The notes under the pieces were generated by a model, which had not been told where the DNA came from, made no database searches, and was given only the letters and a program-made list of their open reading frames with translations. Shown in pieces: positions 1 to 10,754 of a DNA stretch of 51,503 nucleotides (position 1 is the first letter of the stretch; each line of letters begins with the position of its first letter). The stretch is from Bacteroidota bacterium. Its GTDB lineage: Bacteria; Bacteroidota; Bacteroidia; Flavobacteriales; Schleiferiaceae. The DNA lies in contig PZPA01000003.1 of the NCBI GenBank assembly GCA_003045825.1, forward strand, positions 1-51,503, in the 5' to 3' direction. Position numbers and translations under genes: made by a program.

Positions 1-103
1 GCTTGAACTTGGGGTTCTTCTTGTTAATAACATATAAGCGTCCTTTGCGACGAACGATCTTGCAATCTACGCTACGCTTTTTAACTGATGCTCTTACTTT
101 CAT
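1..103 (-). CDS. rpmJ: Ribosomal protein L36 (partial, 3' end cut by window edge)
   Basis: Small protein of the large ribosomal subunit. Thirty-four codons are visible from the ATG at 101-103; the family is about 38 residues, so only the last few are missing beyond position 1. The start reads [11 protein letters not shown], typical of L36. Of the four zinc ligands in the classic form, only Cys14 remains: the positions usually held by Cys11, Cys27 and the His are Ser, Asn and Phe. This is therefore a zinc-free (C-minus) form. It is the last visible gene of the minus-strand ribosomal operon, four bases after infA. Confidence 0.93.
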   Translation of the reverse strand, partial: MKVRASVKKRSVDCKIVRRKGRLYVINKKNPKFK

Positions 104-107
104 TTCT

Positions 108-323
108 CTAGTATCTGTACGTTATACGAGCCTTTGATAAATCGTATGGGCTCATTTCTAGTTTTACTTTATCACCGGGTAGTAGTTTAATGTAGTGCAT
201 TCTCATTTTTCCTGAGATATGCGCTGTCACTACGTGACCATTCTCTAACTCTACACGAAACATTGCATTTGACAATGCTTCTGTTACAGTTCCGTCTTGC
301 TCTATTGCGCTTTGTTTCGCCAT
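108..323 (-). CDS. infA: Translation initiation factor IF-1
   Basis: A 71-residue OB-fold protein that binds the ribosomal A site during initiation with IF-2 and IF-3. The family pattern is clear: [11 protein letters not shown] at the start, then [11 protein letters not shown] and the end [10 protein letters not shown]. The length matches the usual 71-72 residues. It lies one base after the secY stop codon and four bases before rpmJ, so it is surely cotranscribed. The map and adk genes often found between secY and infA in other bacteria are absent here, as is usual in flavobacteria. Confidence 0.97.
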   Translation of the reverse strand: MAKQSAIEQDGTVTEALSNAMFRVELENGHVVTAHISGKMRMHYIKLLPGDKVKLEMSPYDLSKARITYRY

Positions 324-324
324 C

Positions 325-1668
325 TTAACTAAACGTACTTTGTGTATTTCTACCTCTCAACTTTCCGGTTTTCATCAAACCGTCGTAATGTCTATTCAAC
401 AAATAGCTTTCAATCTGCTGTAATGTATCTAGAATAACGCCCACTGTAATAAGCAATGAAGTACCTCCGTAGAAGTAAGCCCACTGCGTATTCAATCCAA
501 CTGTCATCGCAACCGCTGGCAAGATTGCCACTAATGCGAGCAATAAGGATCCCGGGAAAGTTATTCTACTCAATACAGTATCTAAAAACTCGGCTGTTGG
601 AGCACCCGGCTTAATACCTGGCACAAAACCACCATTCCGCTTAAGATCATCTGCAATTGAATTTGTATTCACTTGAATCGCTGTGTAAAAATATGTGAAC
701 ACAATGATCAAGACTGCGAATGCTAAATTGTACCACAATCCCTGAATATTACCAAAAACTGTAATCAACCAGCTAACACTGTCGCCTTCAGCACCACTGT
801 ACTGAAGTACGGTGATAGGAATGAACATGATTGCCTGAGCAAAGATGATCGGCATTACACCCGCCGCATTGACTTTCAGCGGTAAGTATTGACGCGCCGA
901 TTGCGTAGAAACAGCACGACCTCCTGCCGCTTGCTTAGCGTATTGCACAGGTATCTGACGTACAGCTTGCGTTAAAGCAATAGCGAACATGGTAATAATG
1001 AACAGTGCGAACAGCTCAATAATGAAAGCAACCCATCCTGCACCTTGGCCAACCTGACTTAACATCTCTTGAAGAAATGCTTGAGGCAGCGTGGCAATAA
1101 TACCAACCATGATGAGTAAGGAAATACCGTTACCAATACCTTTATCAGTAATACGCTCCCCTAACCACATTGCGAAAATGGTACCTGTTGTTAACGTAAC
1201 CCATGCTAGGAACCAGAAAGTACCTGGATCTAAGGTTAAGGAAACACCTTGAGCACTCAAGTTTGCCAAATAAGATGGCGCTTGAACGCCGGCAATAAGA
1301 ATGGTTAAATAGCGCGTAATTTGATTCAACTTACGGCGACCACTCTCCCCATCCTTCTGCATTTTCTGTACAGCAGGAACTGCCATACCCATTAACTGAA
1401 TGATAATGGATGCGGATATATAAGGCATGATACCTAAAGCCATTACTGAAGCACGAGAAAACGCACCACCAGTAAACGCATTCAATACGCCCAACAAACC
1501 TTCAGAGGTTTGCGCTTGTAATTGCGATAAACTTTCAGGATCAACACCAGGAAGAAGAACCGTAGAACCAATTCTATATATCAAAAGTAATCCAAGAGTT
1601 GTGAGGATTTTATCCTTCAACTCTGAGATCGCCCAGATATTTTTAATGGTTTCTATAAAACGTTTCAT
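325..1668 (-). CDS. secY: Protein translocase subunit SecY
   Basis: The 447-residue pore subunit of the SecYEG channel, which moves unfolded proteins across or into the inner membrane with SecA or the ribosome. The N-terminus ([19 protein letters not shown]) and the hydrophobic segments along the chain fit the ten-helix SecY fold. The cytoplasmic loop [10 protein letters not shown] near residue 240 and the [11 protein letters not shown] region are recognisable. It follows rplO by four bases and precedes infA by one base. Confidence 0.97.
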   Translation of the reverse strand: MKRFIETIKNIWAISELKDKILTTLGLLLIYRIGSTVLLPGVDPESLSQLQAQTSEGLLGVLNAFTGGAFSRASVMALGIMPYISASIIIQLMGMAVPAVQKMQKDGESGRRKLNQITRYLTILIAGVQAPSYLANLSAQGVSLTLDPGTFWFLAWVTLTTGTIFAMWLGERITDKGIGNGISLLIMVGIIATLPQAFLQEMLSQVGQGAGWVAFIIELFALFIITMFAIALTQAVRQIPVQYAKQAAGGRAVSTQSARQYLPLKVNAAGVMPIIFAQAIMFIPITVLQYSGAEGDSVSWLITVFGNIQGLWYNLAFAVLIIVFTYFYTAIQVNTNSIADDLKRNGGFVPGIKPGAPTAEFLDTVLSRITFPGSLLLALVAILPAVAMTVGLNTQWAYFYGGTSLLITVGVILDTLQQIESYLLNRHYDGLMKTGKLRGRNTQSTFS

Positions 1669-1672
1669 CTAA

Positions 1673-2122
1673 TTACAAAGTCGTTGCTGTACCACCATTT
1701 GCTTCAATAGCAGCGGTAGCAGTTTTACTAAATGCATGAGCAGTTATATCCAATTTCATGGTTACTTCGCCACGTCCTAAAATTTTAACTAACTCTTTCT
1801 TTCCTACAAGACCGTTGTTCACTAAATCAGCAACAGAAATCTTGGTTTTCAATTTTTTCGCTTCAACAAGAGATTGAAGGGTATCCAAGTTCAAGCCCTT
1901 ATATTCTACACGGTTTGGATTAGTGAATCCGAACTTTGGTACACGACGCTGAAGCGGCATTTGACCACCTTCAAAACCGATTTTACGGCTGTAACCTGAA
2001 CGCGATTGCGCACCCTTGTGACCACGCGTAGAGGTACCTCCGTGTCCGGAGCCTTCACCTCGACCTACTCGCTTACGGCTGTGGGTTGCACCCTCCGCAG
2101 GTTTGAGATTTGATAAATCCAT
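1673..2122 (-). CDS. rplO: Ribosomal protein L15
   Basis: A 149-residue large-subunit protein that assembles late and contacts 23S rRNA. The first 20 residues ([20 protein letters not shown]) and the Gly/Arg-rich extension that follows are diagnostic, as is [18 protein letters not shown]. The length is usual. It sits between rpmD (14 bases upstream) and secY (four bases downstream), the standard spc-operon order. Confidence 0.97.
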   Translation of the reverse strand: MDLSNLKPAEGATHSRKRVGRGEGSGHGGTSTRGHKGAQSRSGYSRKIGFEGGQMPLQRRVPKFGFTNPNRVEYKGLNLDTLQSLVEAKKLKTKISVADLVNNGLVGKKELVKILGRGEVTMKLDITAHAFSKTATAAIEANGGTATTL

Positions 2123-2136
2123 TCTTATCTATTTAA

Positions 2137-2316
2137 TTAAAGTTCAACAACCTCTACAAGGTGATTCACCTTGCGCACCATACCAAGAACTTGAGGTGTT
2201 GCCTCAACTTCTACAGATGCGTTCATTTTGCGCAGACCCAAAGCATCCATTGTTGCCTTTTGACGTGCACTACGTCCAATAACGCTGCGTTTTTGTGTAA
2301 TCTTAATTTTTGCCAT
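2137..2316 (-). CDS. rpmD: Ribosomal protein L30
   Basis: A 59-residue protein of the large subunit. I chose the ATG at 2314-2316, which gives MAKIKITQKRSVIG, the exact family N-terminus. The frame is open 25 codons further upstream, but that extension runs into rpsE and has no resemblance to L30. The ferredoxin-like fold motif LGLRKMNASVEVEATPQVLGM is clear. It lies 13 bases after rpsE and 14 bases before rplO. Confidence 0.96.
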   Translation of the reverse strand: MAKIKITQKRSVIGRSARQKATMDALGLRKMNASVEVEATPQVLGMVRKVNHLVEVVEL

Positions 2317-2329
2317 TTCCTCTGAGGAA

Positions 2330-2854
2330 TTATCCGTTAAAAACTTTGTCCACAGAAATACCACGAGTTTTCGCGATCTCCTTAACATCACGCAATTTCA
2401 ATAAAGCATCAAAAGTTGCTTTTACTACGTTTTGCGGATTAGAAGAGCCTTTACTCTTAGCTAGTACGTCGTGTACACCGACACTCTCAAGAACTGCACG
2501 CATTGCACCACCAGCAATTACCCCAGTACCGCTGGATGCGGGACGAAGGAATACTCGCGAACCAGCGAACTTGCCGTTCTCTTCGTGTGGAATCGTACTT
2601 TTTACTAATGGAATACGGAATAAGTTCTTTTTAGCATCTTCAACCGCCTTTGCAATCGCTTCGCTTACTTCTTTAGACTTACCACTACCGAAACCAGCAG
2701 TACCGTTTTCATCACCCACCACTACGATAGCGGAAAAGCTGAATGTACGACCTCCCTTATTTACTTTAGTTACACGGTTTACCGCTACCAAGCGGTCTAC
2801 CAATTCAATACCCGTAGGCTTTACTTTACGTGCGTTATGCATTGTATTCGCCAT
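2330..2854 (-). CDS. rpsE: Ribosomal protein S5
   Basis: A 174-residue small-subunit protein near the decoding centre, involved in translational accuracy and mRNA unwinding. The N-terminal dsRNA-binding-like domain is visible in [20 protein letters not shown], and the C-terminal domain in [19 protein letters not shown]. It follows rplR by one base, suggesting coupled translation. Confidence 0.97.
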   Translation of the reverse strand: MANTMHNARKVKPTGIELVDRLVAVNRVTKVNKGGRTFSFSAIVVVGDENGTAGFGSGKSKEVSEAIAKAVEDAKKNLFRIPLVKSTIPHEENGKFAGSRVFLRPASSGTGVIAGGAMRAVLESVGVHDVLAKSKGSSNPQNVVKATFDALLKLRDVKEIAKTRGISVDKVFNG

Positions 2855-2855
2855 T

Positions 2856-3212
2856 TTAGAATTTCAAGCCGCCTTTGCGAGCGCCTTCAGCCAATTGTTT
2901 CACACGACCATGGTAGAGATAGCCACCGCGATCGAAACAAACTTCAGTTATACCTTTTTCCATAGCGAGCTTAGCTAATCCTTCACCTACTTGGAAACTT
3001 TTATCAGTCTTAGTACCTGTAGCGCCTTCCAACTCTTTGTTACGAGAAGAGAAAGACATAAGGGTTACTTGATTCACGTCGTCAATCAATTGCGCGTAAA
3101 TTTCTTTGTTACTTCTATACACAGATAGACGTGGCTTCTGAGCTGTACCTGTAACTACTTTGCGAATTCTTCTACGAATACGAAGTCTTCTTTCTGATTT
3201 ACTTAATGCCAT
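2856..3212 (-). CDS. rplR: Ribosomal protein L18
   Basis: A 118-residue protein that binds 5S rRNA and attaches it, with L5, to the central protuberance. The N-terminal basic stretch [20 protein letters not shown] and the pattern [19 protein letters not shown] identify it, along with the C-terminal [20 protein letters not shown]. It lies between rplF (10 bases) and rpsE (1 base). Confidence 0.97.
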   Translation of the reverse strand: MALSKSERRLRIRRRIRKVVTGTAQKPRLSVYRSNKEIYAQLIDDVNQVTLMSFSSRNKELEGATGTKTDKSFQVGEGLAKLAMEKGITEVCFDRGGYLYHGRVKQLAEGARKGGLKF

Positions 3213-3222
3213 TTGCTATCTA

Positions 3223-3774
3223 TTATTTACTTGCAGACTTACCTGCTTTTCTGCGAATTTGCTCACCTACAAATTTGACACCTTTACCTTTATAAGGTTC
3301 TGGTTTACGCAACGAGCGAACTTTAGCCGTTATCGCGCCCACCAATTGCTTATCGTGAGATGAAAACTTGATTATGGGGTTTTTACCTTTCTCCATAGTT
3401 GTCTCAACAGCTACCTCAGAAGGTATATTGATCAGGAAATTGTGAGAGAAACCCAAAGATAAATCTAACAACTGTCCTTGGTTAGACGCACGGTACCCAA
3501 CACCCACTAATTCTAATGAATGTGACCAACCTACGCTGACTCCTAAAATCATGTTATTGATTAAGGCACGGTAAAGGCCGTGTTTGGCCTTATGCTCCTT
3601 TGTTTCCGCAGGACGCTGAACCGTGATGATGTTATCCTCAATGGATGCAGTGATACCACTGCTCAATTCTTGAGTGAGTTCACCCAGTTTACCTTTTACA
3701 GTAACAACGTCTCCATTTATCGAAACGTCAACTCCTGTAGGCACGGCAATTGGGGCTTGACCTATTCTTGACAT
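3223..3774 (-). CDS. rplF: Ribosomal protein L6
   Basis: A 183-residue large-subunit protein near the factor-binding site, made of two related domains. The N-terminus MSRIGQAPIAVPTGVDVSI and the C-terminal signature PEPYKGKGVKF are diagnostic. It lies 11 bases after rpsH and 10 bases before rplR. Confidence 0.97.
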   Translation of the reverse strand: MSRIGQAPIAVPTGVDVSINGDVVTVKGKLGELTQELSSGITASIEDNIITVQRPAETKEHKAKHGLYRALINNMILGVSVGWSHSLELVGVGYRASNQGQLLDLSLGFSHNFLINIPSEVAVETTMEKGKNPIIKFSSHDKQLVGAITAKVRSLRKPEPYKGKGVKFVGEQIRRKAGKSASK

Positions 3775-3785
3775 AATATTAAATA

Positions 3786-4184
3786 TTAACTAACGGTACA
3801 CAAAACCTCGCCGCCGATATTCTCTTTGCGAGCTTGCTTGTCAGTCATTAAACCTTTAGACGTACTAACTACGGCAATACCAAGTCCGTTCTTAACACGC
3901 GGAAGCGTATCACTACCTAAGTATTGACGAAGACCTGGCTTAGAAATACGCTTGATTTCACGAATCGCTGGAGTCTTTGTTAGTCTATCATATTTTAAAG
4001 CAACCTTCAAAACGTTTTGAGGAACTACTTCTTCAACCTTAAAGTCATGGATATATCCCTGATCTTTTAAGATAGCAGCAATAGAAACTTTTGTTTTGCT
4101 TGAAGGGATTTCTACAACACGCATTCCAGCCGTTTGGCCATTGCGAATACGCGTTAGAAAATCTGCAATTGGATCTGTATTCAT
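3786..4184 (-). CDS. rpsH: Ribosomal protein S8
   Basis: A 132-residue primary 16S rRNA-binding protein, which in E. coli is also the translational repressor of the spc operon. The start DPIADFLTRIRNGQ and the C-terminal GLGIAVVSTSKGLMTDKQAR are textbook. I looked for no repressor site, so autoregulation here is only expected from the family. Confidence 0.97.
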   Translation of the reverse strand: MNTDPIADFLTRIRNGQTAGMRVVEIPSSKTKVSIAAILKDQGYIHDFKVEEVVPQNVLKVALKYDRLTKTPAIREIKRISKPGLRQYLGSDTLPRVKNGLGIAVVSTSKGLMTDKQARKENIGGEVLCTVS

Positions 4185-4203
4185 AATTCTCTTTAATCTA
4201 AAA

Positions 4204-4473
4204 TTACCAGCTAGCTTTCTTCACCCCTGGGATCAAACCCTGGTTTGCCATTTCACGGAACGTTACACGGGAAAGTCCAAACTGACGCATGTAGCCGCGT
4301 GGACGACCTGTCAAATTACAACGGTTTCTACCGCGAACTGGAGAAGAATTCTTAGGTAGCTTCTGCAAACCTTCGTAATCACCTGCAGCTTTCAATGCTT
4401 CACGCTTTGCAGCGTATTTAGCAGCTAGTTTTGCACGTTTGACCTCGCGGGCCTTCATTGATTCTTTAGCCAT
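4204..4473 (-). CDS. rpsN: Ribosomal protein S14, zinc-free form
   Basis: An 89-residue small-subunit protein. The ATG at 4471-4473 gives [20 protein letters not shown], the usual start; ten more open codons upstream overlap rplE and do not match the family. The C-terminal half ([20 protein letters not shown]) has one Cys where the short zinc-ribbon type has paired CxxC motifs, so this is the longer zinc-independent form. It lies seven bases after rplE. Confidence 0.96.
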   Translation of the reverse strand: MAKESMKAREVKRAKLAAKYAAKREALKAAGDYEGLQKLPKNSSPVRGRNRCNLTGRPRGYMRQFGLSRVTFREMANQGLIPGVKKASW

Positions 4474-4480
4474 TGCTCTG

Positions 4481-5029
4481 TTATTTTGTAAATGGAATAC
4501 CAAATGCTGTTAACAATGCCTTCGCTTCTTTATCAGTTGAAGCAGAGGTTACGAATGTGATATCCATACCGGAAATACGGTTCACTTTATCAATATCAAT
4601 CTCAGGGAAAATGATCTGCTCCGTGATACCGAAAGTGTAGTTACCACGACCATCAAAGCCTGATGCCTTGATACCACGAAAATCGCGGATACGTGGCAAC
4701 GAAGCACTGATTAATCGATCCAAAAATTCATACATGCGCTCACCTCTCAACGTAACACGAGCACCAATAGGCATTCCTTTACGTAATTTGAAGTTACTCA
4801 CGTCTTTCTTAGATTTTGTAGGAACCGCTTTTTGACCAGTAATAGTCGTCATTTCTGCGATCGCTTGATCTACTAATTTCTTGTCTGCTACAGCTGCACC
4901 AACACCTTGGCTTACTACGATCTTCTCAAGCTTTGGAACCATCATTACATTACTGTAATTAAATTCCTCTACCAACTTAGCGATGATCTCCTCGCTGTAC
5001 TTAGTCTTAAGTCTAGGTCTCATGCTCAT
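4481..5029 (-). CDS. rplE: Ribosomal protein L5
   Basis: A 182-residue protein that binds 5S rRNA and contacts the P-site tRNA. Recognised by [37 protein letters not shown] and the [16 protein letters not shown] region. The start codon shares one base with the rplX stop codon (TAATG on the minus strand), typical of reinitiation. A second ATG two codons in would also serve. Confidence 0.96.
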   Translation of the reverse strand: MSMRPRLKTKYSEEIIAKLVEEFNYSNVMMVPKLEKIVVSQGVGAAVADKKLVDQAIAEMTTITGQKAVPTKSKKDVSNFKLRKGMPIGARVTLRGERMYEFLDRLISASLPRIRDFRGIKASGFDGRGNYTFGITEQIIFPEIDIDKVNRISGMDITFVTSASTDKEAKALLTAFGIPFTK

Positions 5030-5349
5030 TATGATAATACCTCACCGGATTTTTTAGCGTAACGTACTAGGTTACCGTTCTCATCCAATTTTCTTCCGAC
5101 ACGCGTCACTTCATTAGTAGATGGATCTACTAGTGCTACGTTTGAAATGTGAATTGGAGCTTCCATTTCAACAATGCCACCTTGTGGATTTGACGCGCTT
5201 GGTTTCTGGTGCTTCTTAATCATGTTAAGACCTTCAACAACCACGCGATTCATTTTAGGGATCACACGTACAATACGGCCTTCTTTACCTTTGCTTTCGC
5301 CGGCAAGAACCTTTACTTGATCTCCCTTTTTTACTTTAAACTTTGCCAT
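5029..5349 (-). CDS. rplX: Ribosomal protein L24
   Basis: A 106-residue assembly-initiator protein for the large subunit. It starts with a KOW motif, visible as [20 protein letters not shown], followed by [14 protein letters not shown]. The stop codon overlaps the rplE start by one base. It lies 20 bases after rplN. Confidence 0.97.
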   Translation of the reverse strand: MAKFKVKKGDQVKVLAGESKGKEGRIVRVIPKMNRVVVEGLNMIKKHQKPSASNPQGGIVEMEAPIHISNVALVDPSTNEVTRVGRKLDENGNLVRYAKKSGEVLS

Positions 5350-5369
5350 CTTAATCTGTATCGTTAAGA

Positions 5370-5738
5370 TTATAGTACCTCAGGTGCAAGAGAAACAATC
5401 TTCATGTATTGCTTGTCACGTAACTCGCGAGCTACAGGACCGAATACACGAGTACCTCTCATTTCACCACCGGTATTTAATAATACACATGCGTTATCAT
5501 CGAAACGGATATAGGATCCATCTGGACGACGCACTTCTTTCTTTACGCGTACCACAACAGCAGTAGACACTTGACCTTTCTTCACTGTTCCAGCAGGCGT
5601 TGCCGCTTTAACAGTTACAACGATCTTGTCGCCTACGCTTGCATAGCGTCTTTTCGTTCCGCCTAACACACGAATGACCAAAACTTCTTTGGCACCTGTG
5701 TTATCTGCTACTCTTAATCTTGATTCTGTCTGTACCAT
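5370..5738 (-). CDS. rplN: Ribosomal protein L14
   Basis: A 122-residue protein at the subunit interface and the binding partner of ribosome silencing factor RsfS, whose gene is also in this window at 41668. [19 protein letters not shown] and the end [12 protein letters not shown]-like sequence ([12 protein letters not shown]) are diagnostic. It lies two bases after rpsQ. Confidence 0.97.
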   Translation of the reverse strand: MVQTESRLRVADNTGAKEVLVIRVLGGTKRRYASVGDKIVVTVKAATPAGTVKKGQVSTAVVVRVKKEVRRPDGSYIRFDDNACVLLNTGGEMRGTRVFGPVARELRDKQYMKIVSLAPEVL

Positions 5739-5740
5739 GA

Positions 5741-6001
5741 TTATTTAGCTCTTTCGATAACTTCAACCACTCTCCAATTTTTAGTCTTGGATAATGGACG
5801 AGTTTCCATAATTCTTACAGTATCACCCGTGTTGCAGTCATTTGTCTCGTCATGAGCGTGGAATTTGCTCGTAAACTTCACAAACTTCCCATACTTAGGG
5901 TGCTTTACTTTGCGCTCAACCTTCACTACAACAGACTTATCCATCTTGTTGCTCGCTACTACGCCGACACGCTCTTTACGCAAGTTTCTTGTGTTTTCCA
6001 T
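5741..6001 (-). CDS. rpsQ: Ribosomal protein S17
   Basis: An 86-residue OB-fold protein that binds 16S rRNA early in assembly. [19 protein letters not shown] and the motif [20 protein letters not shown] identify it. Seven bases separate it from rpmC upstream and two from rplN downstream. Confidence 0.97.
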   Translation of the reverse strand: MENTRNLRKERVGVVASNKMDKSVVVKVERKVKHPKYGKFVKFTSKFHAHDETNDCNTGDTVRIMETRPLSKTKNWRVVEVIERAK

Positions 6002-6008
6002 GATACTC

Positions 6009-6203
6009 TTATTCTTCAGTTGAGCGAGTACTCAATTCAGTGCTCAAACGAGCAATATTTTTTCTAGCAACTTTAATTTGCATAGGGTTTTCTAATGGGC
6101 TTAAGCTGTGTGTCAACTTCATGCTCATATAGTTGGCCTTCTCCTCAGCCAAACGCTCTGCTAATTTCGCAGTAGCCAATTCTTTTATCTCAGTGTACTT
6201 CAT
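6009..6203 (-). CDS. rpmC: Ribosomal protein L29
   Basis: A 64-residue helical-hairpin protein near the nascent-chain exit tunnel, where chaperones and SRP dock. [20 protein letters not shown] and the C-terminal [13 protein letters not shown] match the family. It follows rplP by five bases. Confidence 0.96.
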   Translation of the reverse strand: MKYTEIKELATAKLAERLAEEKANYMSMKLTHSLSPLENPMQIKVARKNIARLSTELSTRSTEE

Positions 6204-6208
6204 GACTT

Positions 6209-6628
6209 TTACTCTTGCAAATCTCTACGTACTATGAACTTGGTGCGAACTGGCAACTTCTGTGCAGCTAGACGCAAAGCTTCTTGAGCGATATCGAAGG
6301 GAATACCATCGATTTCGAACATGATACGTCCTGGCTTAACAACTGCAGCGTAATATTCAACACCACCTTTACCCTTACCCATACGAACCTCTAGAGGCTT
6401 CTTCGTTATTGGCTTGTCAGGGAAAATACGGATCCACATCTGACCTTCACGCTTCATATAACGCGTTGCAGCGATACGTGCAGCTTCTATCTGACGTGCA
6501 GTGACCCATTTTGAATCTAATGACTTTAAACCGTAAGCGCCGAATACCAACTGTGCACCGCGCTGTGAGTTACCTTTCATTTTGCCTTTAAAGACTTTTC
6601 TGTGTTTTGTGCGTTTTGGCTGTAACAT
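6209..6628 (-). CDS. rplP: Ribosomal protein L16
   Basis: A 139-residue protein in the A-site region of the large subunit. [19 protein letters not shown], the [20 protein letters not shown] stretch and the end [12 protein letters not shown] are typical. It lies nine bases after rpsC. Confidence 0.97.
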   Translation of the reverse strand: MLQPKRTKHRKVFKGKMKGNSQRGAQLVFGAYGLKSLDSKWVTARQIEAARIAATRYMKREGQMWIRIFPDKPITKKPLEVRMGKGKGGVEYYAAVVKPGRIMFEIDGIPFDIAQEALRLAAQKLPVRTKFIVRRDLQE

Positions 6629-6637
6629 CTCTAAAAG

Positions 6638-7342
6638 TTATTTACGGTTAGTACGCTTAGCACGACCACCACGACCACCTGGCTTGGTAGAACCCAATTG
6701 GTTGCTTAGATCTCGCTTGCCATAAACTTCACCTTTCATGATCCACACCTTAATGCCTAAACGGCCATAAGTGGTATGTGCTTCACTTAAATGGTAATCG
6801 ATATCTGCACGGAAAGTACTCAACGGTGTACGACCATCCTTGTACATTTCTGAACGTGCCATTTCCGCACCGTTTACACGACCCGAAATCAACACCTTGA
6901 TACCTTCTGCACCCATGCGCATTGCTGCAGAAATTGCCATTTTGATTGCGCGACGGTGACTAACACGGCCTTCAATCTGACGAGCAATAGAGTCTGCCAC
7001 AAGTTTAGCATCTAATTCTGGACGCTTAATCTCGTAGATGTTGATTTGAACTTCCTTGCCGGTAAGTTTTTTCAACTCTTCCTTAAGCTTATCAACCTCT
7101 TGTCCACCTTTACCGATAATTACTCCCGGACGTGCCGTTGTAATTGTAACAGTAACCAAACGCAATGTGCGCTCTATGATGATACGGCTAATACTTGCCT
7201 TCGAAAGACGAGCATACATGTAATTTCTAATCTTGGCATCCTCGGCGATTTTATCACCATAGTTACGACCTCCGTACCACTGGCTATCCCAGCCACGGAT
7301 GATTCCTAATCTATTACCAATAGGGTTGGTTTTTTGTCCCAT
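6638..7342 (-). CDS. rpsC: Ribosomal protein S3
   Basis: A 234-residue protein lining the mRNA entry channel. The ATG at 7340-7342 gives [20 protein letters not shown], the conserved N-terminus; ten extra open codons upstream extend toward rplV and are not conserved. A type II KH domain is visible around [19 protein letters not shown] (about residues 60-80), and the C-terminal domain in [19 protein letters not shown]. The tail is Gly/Arg/Lys-rich. Confidence 0.96.
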   Translation of the reverse strand: MGQKTNPIGNRLGIIRGWDSQWYGGRNYGDKIAEDAKIRNYMYARLSKASISRIIIERTLRLVTVTITTARPGVIIGKGGQEVDKLKEELKKLTGKEVQINIYEIKRPELDAKLVADSIARQIEGRVSHRRAIKMAISAAMRMGAEGIKVLISGRVNGAEMARSEMYKDGRTPLSTFRADIDYHLSEAHTTYGRLGIKVWIMKGEVYGKRDLSNQLGSTKPGGRGGRAKRTNRK

Positions 7343-7352
7343 TCTTCCCTTT

Positions 7353-7751
7353 TTAAGATTCTTTACTACCAACGATTAGCGTCACGTGGTTGCTACGCTT
7401 GCGAATGCGGTGCGCGCGACCCTGTGGAGCGGCTTGGATGCGCTTAAGCATACGACCACTATCTACACTAATCTCTTTAACTATCAAACCAGCTTCTTCA
7501 AGATCTGCACCCTCGTTTTTTGCTTGCCAGTTCGCGATAGCGCTTAATAGCAATTTCTCTAAACGATTAGATGCATCTTTTGGGCTGTACTTAAGAATGG
7601 CCAATGCCTTCTCTACCTCTACGCCACGAATTTGGTCTGCAACCAAACGCATTTTGCGAGGAGAAGTTGGGCAATCATTAAGCTTAGCAATTGCAATAGC
7701 TTTCTTCGCTGCCTTGAGCGTTTCAGCTGCATGTTTCTTTCTAGCTCCCAT
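7353..7751 (-). CDS. rplV: Ribosomal protein L22
   Basis: A 132-residue protein whose long loop lines the exit tunnel near the macrolide site. The motif [20 protein letters not shown] and the C-terminal loop region [20 protein letters not shown] identify it. It sits between rpsS (six bases) and rpsC (ten bases). Confidence 0.96.
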   Translation of the reverse strand: MGARKKHAAETLKAAKKAIAIAKLNDCPTSPRKMRLVADQIRGVEVEKALAILKYSPKDASNRLEKLLLSAIANWQAKNEGADLEEAGLIVKEISVDSGRMLKRIQAAPQGRAHRIRKRSNHVTLIVGSKES

Positions 7752-7757
7752 CTCTTA

Positions 7758-8024
7758 TTACTTCTTGTTTTTTCCGTGACCACGGAAGTTGCGGGTTGGA
7801 GAGAATTCACCAAGCTTGTGCCCTACCATGTTCTCAGTCACATAAACGGGGATAAATGTCTTACCGTTATGAACTCCAATAGTCTGACCTACAAAATCTG
7901 GTGAAATCATAGATGCACGTGACCAAGTCTTGATCACTGTGTTTTTACCGCTCTCCACATTAGCGAGTACTTTCTTCTCTAACTTGTAGTGGATGTAAGG
8001 TCCTTTTTTAAGCGAACGTGCCAT
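7758..8024 (-). CDS. rpsS: Ribosomal protein S19
   Basis: An 88-residue protein in the 30S head that touches the 23S A-site finger. [19 protein letters not shown] and the signature [18 protein letters not shown] are diagnostic. It lies 11 bases after rplB. Confidence 0.97.
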   Translation of the reverse strand: MARSLKKGPYIHYKLEKKVLANVESGKNTVIKTWSRASMISPDFVGQTIGVHNGKTFIPVYVTENMVGHKLGEFSPTRNFRGHGKNKK

Positions 8025-8035
8025 ATACTTTCAGA

Positions 8036-8860
<825 letters not shown>

Positions 8861-8865
8861 TGTAA

Positions 8866-9156
8866 TTAAATATTACCGTATAAATCGATGGTCTCTCCAC
8901 CAGCTACTTTAACCATTGCTTTTTTATAAGCAGATTTACGTCCTCTCACTAAACCAGCCTTAGTATACTTCGTCTGGAATTTTGCAGGAACAATAGCAGT
9001 GCGAACACTTTCTACACTTACGCCGTAGAACTCTTCTACAGCTTTTTTTATCTCAACCTTATTAGCAGTTCGAACCACCTCAAAAGCATAGACGTTTTCA
9101 TCTTCGCTTTGTGCGGTTGCTTTTTCAGTAATGATTGGTTTAATCAAAATATTCAT
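8866..9156 (-). CDS. rplW: Ribosomal protein L23
   Basis: A 96-residue protein at the tunnel exit and a docking site for trigger factor and [22 protein letters not shown] and the motif [20 protein letters not shown] are typical. It lies seven bases after rplD. Confidence 0.96.
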   Translation of the reverse strand: MNILIKPIITEKATAQSEDENVYAFEVVRTANKVEIKKAVEEFYGVSVESVRTAIVPAKFQTKYTKAGLVRGRKSAYKKAMVKVAGGETIDLYGNI

Positions 9157-9163
9157 GGCTCTC

Positions 9164-9790
9164 TTAGCTTAAAATCGCTGTAATTTTCTCAACTGCACCC
9201 TCTGATAAAACCACTTCTGAAGCGTTCATTATATCGTAAGTGCTTATTTCTGAGCTATTTACAACTTTAACCCCTTGTAAATTGCGGGATGACAAATATA
9301 GGTTTTTATCGTAGTCACCAACGATGAATAGCGATTTTTTCTTGTCTAAACCTAAAGCAGCCATCACATTAATGAAGCTAGTGGTCTTTGGCACCTCAAA
9401 GGTGAAGTTCTCAACGACCTTCAAATTCTCAGATTTTACCTTCATGGACAACGCAGACTTACGTGCCAATTGCTTCACTTTCTTATTCAATTTGAACCCG
9501 TAGTTACGAGGACGTGGACCGAATACCGTACCACCACCACGCTGAATCGGTGATTTCAATGAACCAGCACGAGCGCCACCAGTACCTTTCTGTTTGTGGT
9601 GCTTCTTAGTAGTACGATTTACCTCTGCACGCTCTTTAGATTTGTGCGTACCCTGACGAGCATTCGCCAAGAATTGCTTAACATCTAAATAAATGCTATG
9701 ATCATTAGGCTCAATACCAAAAACCTTCGCGTCTAACGTAACGCTCTTTTTGGTCTCTTTTCCGTTTATGTCTAATACCTTCAATTCCAT
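9164..9790 (-). CDS. rplD: Ribosomal protein L4
   Basis: A 208-residue large-subunit protein with a globular domain and a tunnel-lining loop. The loop motif KQKGTGGARAGSLKSPIQRG followed by GGGTVFGPRPRNY is diagnostic. In E. coli L4 represses the S10 operon; I see no direct evidence for that here. The start overlaps the rplC stop by one base (TAATG). Confidence 0.97.
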   Translation of the reverse strand: MELKVLDINGKETKKSVTLDAKVFGIEPNDHSIYLDVKQFLANARQGTHKSKERAEVNRTTKKHHKQKGTGGARAGSLKSPIQRGGGTVFGPRPRNYGFKLNKKVKQLARKSALSMKVKSENLKVVENFTFEVPKTTSFINVMAALGLDKKKSLFIVGDYDKNLYLSSRNLQGVKVVNSSEISTYDIMNASEVVLSEGAVEKITAILS

Positions 9791-10407
9791 TATTTCTCGA
9801 TAATTACAGTTGAATTCTTAGCTCCTGGAACAGAACCTTTAACTACTAACAAATTCTTTTCAGCATCCACCTTCAAAACAACAAGGTTTTGAACCTTAGC
9901 ACGCTTGCCACCCATACGGCCGGCCATACGCATACCCTTGAATACTCTCGAAGGATCTGAACCAGCACCAATAGAACCTGGCGCACGAAGACGGTTGTGT
10001 TGACCGTGCGTTGCTTGACCAACACCGGCAAAGCCATGACGCTTTACAACACCTTGAAAACCTTTACCCTTAGAAGTACCCACTACATCTACGTAGTCGC
10101 CCTCTTCGAATAAGTCCGCTGTCAAGACTTGTCCTAGTTCTAATCCACCTTCAAAGTCAGTGAATTCAACAAATTTCTTTTTAACAGAGGTGCTTGCTTT
10201 CTGCACATGTCCTTGCAATGCTTTCGAAACGTTTTTCTCTTTCGCCTCTCCCCAACCTAGTTGGATCGCATTGTAACCATCGACATCCTCAGTTTTCACC
10301 TGAGTAACTACACATGGACCTACCTCTAGGACAGTACATGGCCAGTTCTTACCCTCAGGGCTGAAAATGCTGGTCATTCCGACTTTTTTACCAATTAATC
10401 CTGGCAT
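9790..10407 (-). CDS. rplC: Ribosomal protein L3
   Basis: A 205-residue protein near the peptidyl transferase centre that starts 50S assembly. [20 protein letters not shown], the segment [16 protein letters not shown] and [20 protein letters not shown] are the family signatures. It lies 29 bases after rpsJ, the largest gap inside the S10 part of the operon. Confidence 0.97.
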   Translation of the reverse strand: MPGLIGKKVGMTSIFSPEGKNWPCTVLEVGPCVVTQVKTEDVDGYNAIQLGWGEAKEKNVSKALQGHVQKASTSVKKKFVEFTDFEGGLELGQVLTADLFEEGDYVDVVGTSKGKGFQGVVKRHGFAGVGQATHGQHNRLRAPGSIGAGSDPSRVFKGMRMAGRMGGKRAKVQNLVVLKVDAEKNLLVVKGSVPGAKNSTVIIEK

Positions 10408-10436
10408 CTCTTCTGGAATTTAAATTTAGTCTTCTG

Positions 10437-10742
10437 TTAGACCTTGATTTCTACTTCTACTCCACTCGGCAACTCTAACTTCATCAAAGCGTCAATCGTT
10501 TTTGACGATGAAGAGTAGATGTCCAACAAACGCTTGTAATTGCTTAGCTGGAACTGCTCGCGTGATTTTTTGTTTACGTGTGGTGAGCGGAGCACCGTGT
10601 AAATACGCTTGTTTGTAGGTAATGGAATAGGTCCATTAACAACTGCGCCGGTACTCTTCACTGTCTTTACAATCTTCTCAGCAGACTTATCTACTAAGTT
10701 GTGATCGTAAGACTTAAGCTTGATGCGAATTTTTTGACTCAT
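10437..10742 (-). CDS. rpsJ: Ribosomal protein S10
   Basis: A 101-residue small-subunit protein, which in many bacteria also acts in transcription antitermination as Nus[21 protein letters not shown] and [20 protein letters not shown] are diagnostic. It follows fusA by 12 bases; there is no tuf gene between them, unlike E. coli. Confidence 0.97.
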   Translation of the reverse strand: MSQKIRIKLKSYDHNLVDKSAEKIVKTVKSTGAVVNGPIPLPTNKRIYTVLRSPHVNKKSREQFQLSNYKRLLDIYSSSSKTIDALMKLELPSGVEVEIKV

Positions 10743-10754
10743 TATCGTCTATTA

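Noticed and set aside
2310-2978. Long plus-strand open frame (222 codons) opposite rpsE and rplR
   Set aside because: It lies fully antisense to two certain ribosomal genes, with no family resemblance; a by-product of their codon use.
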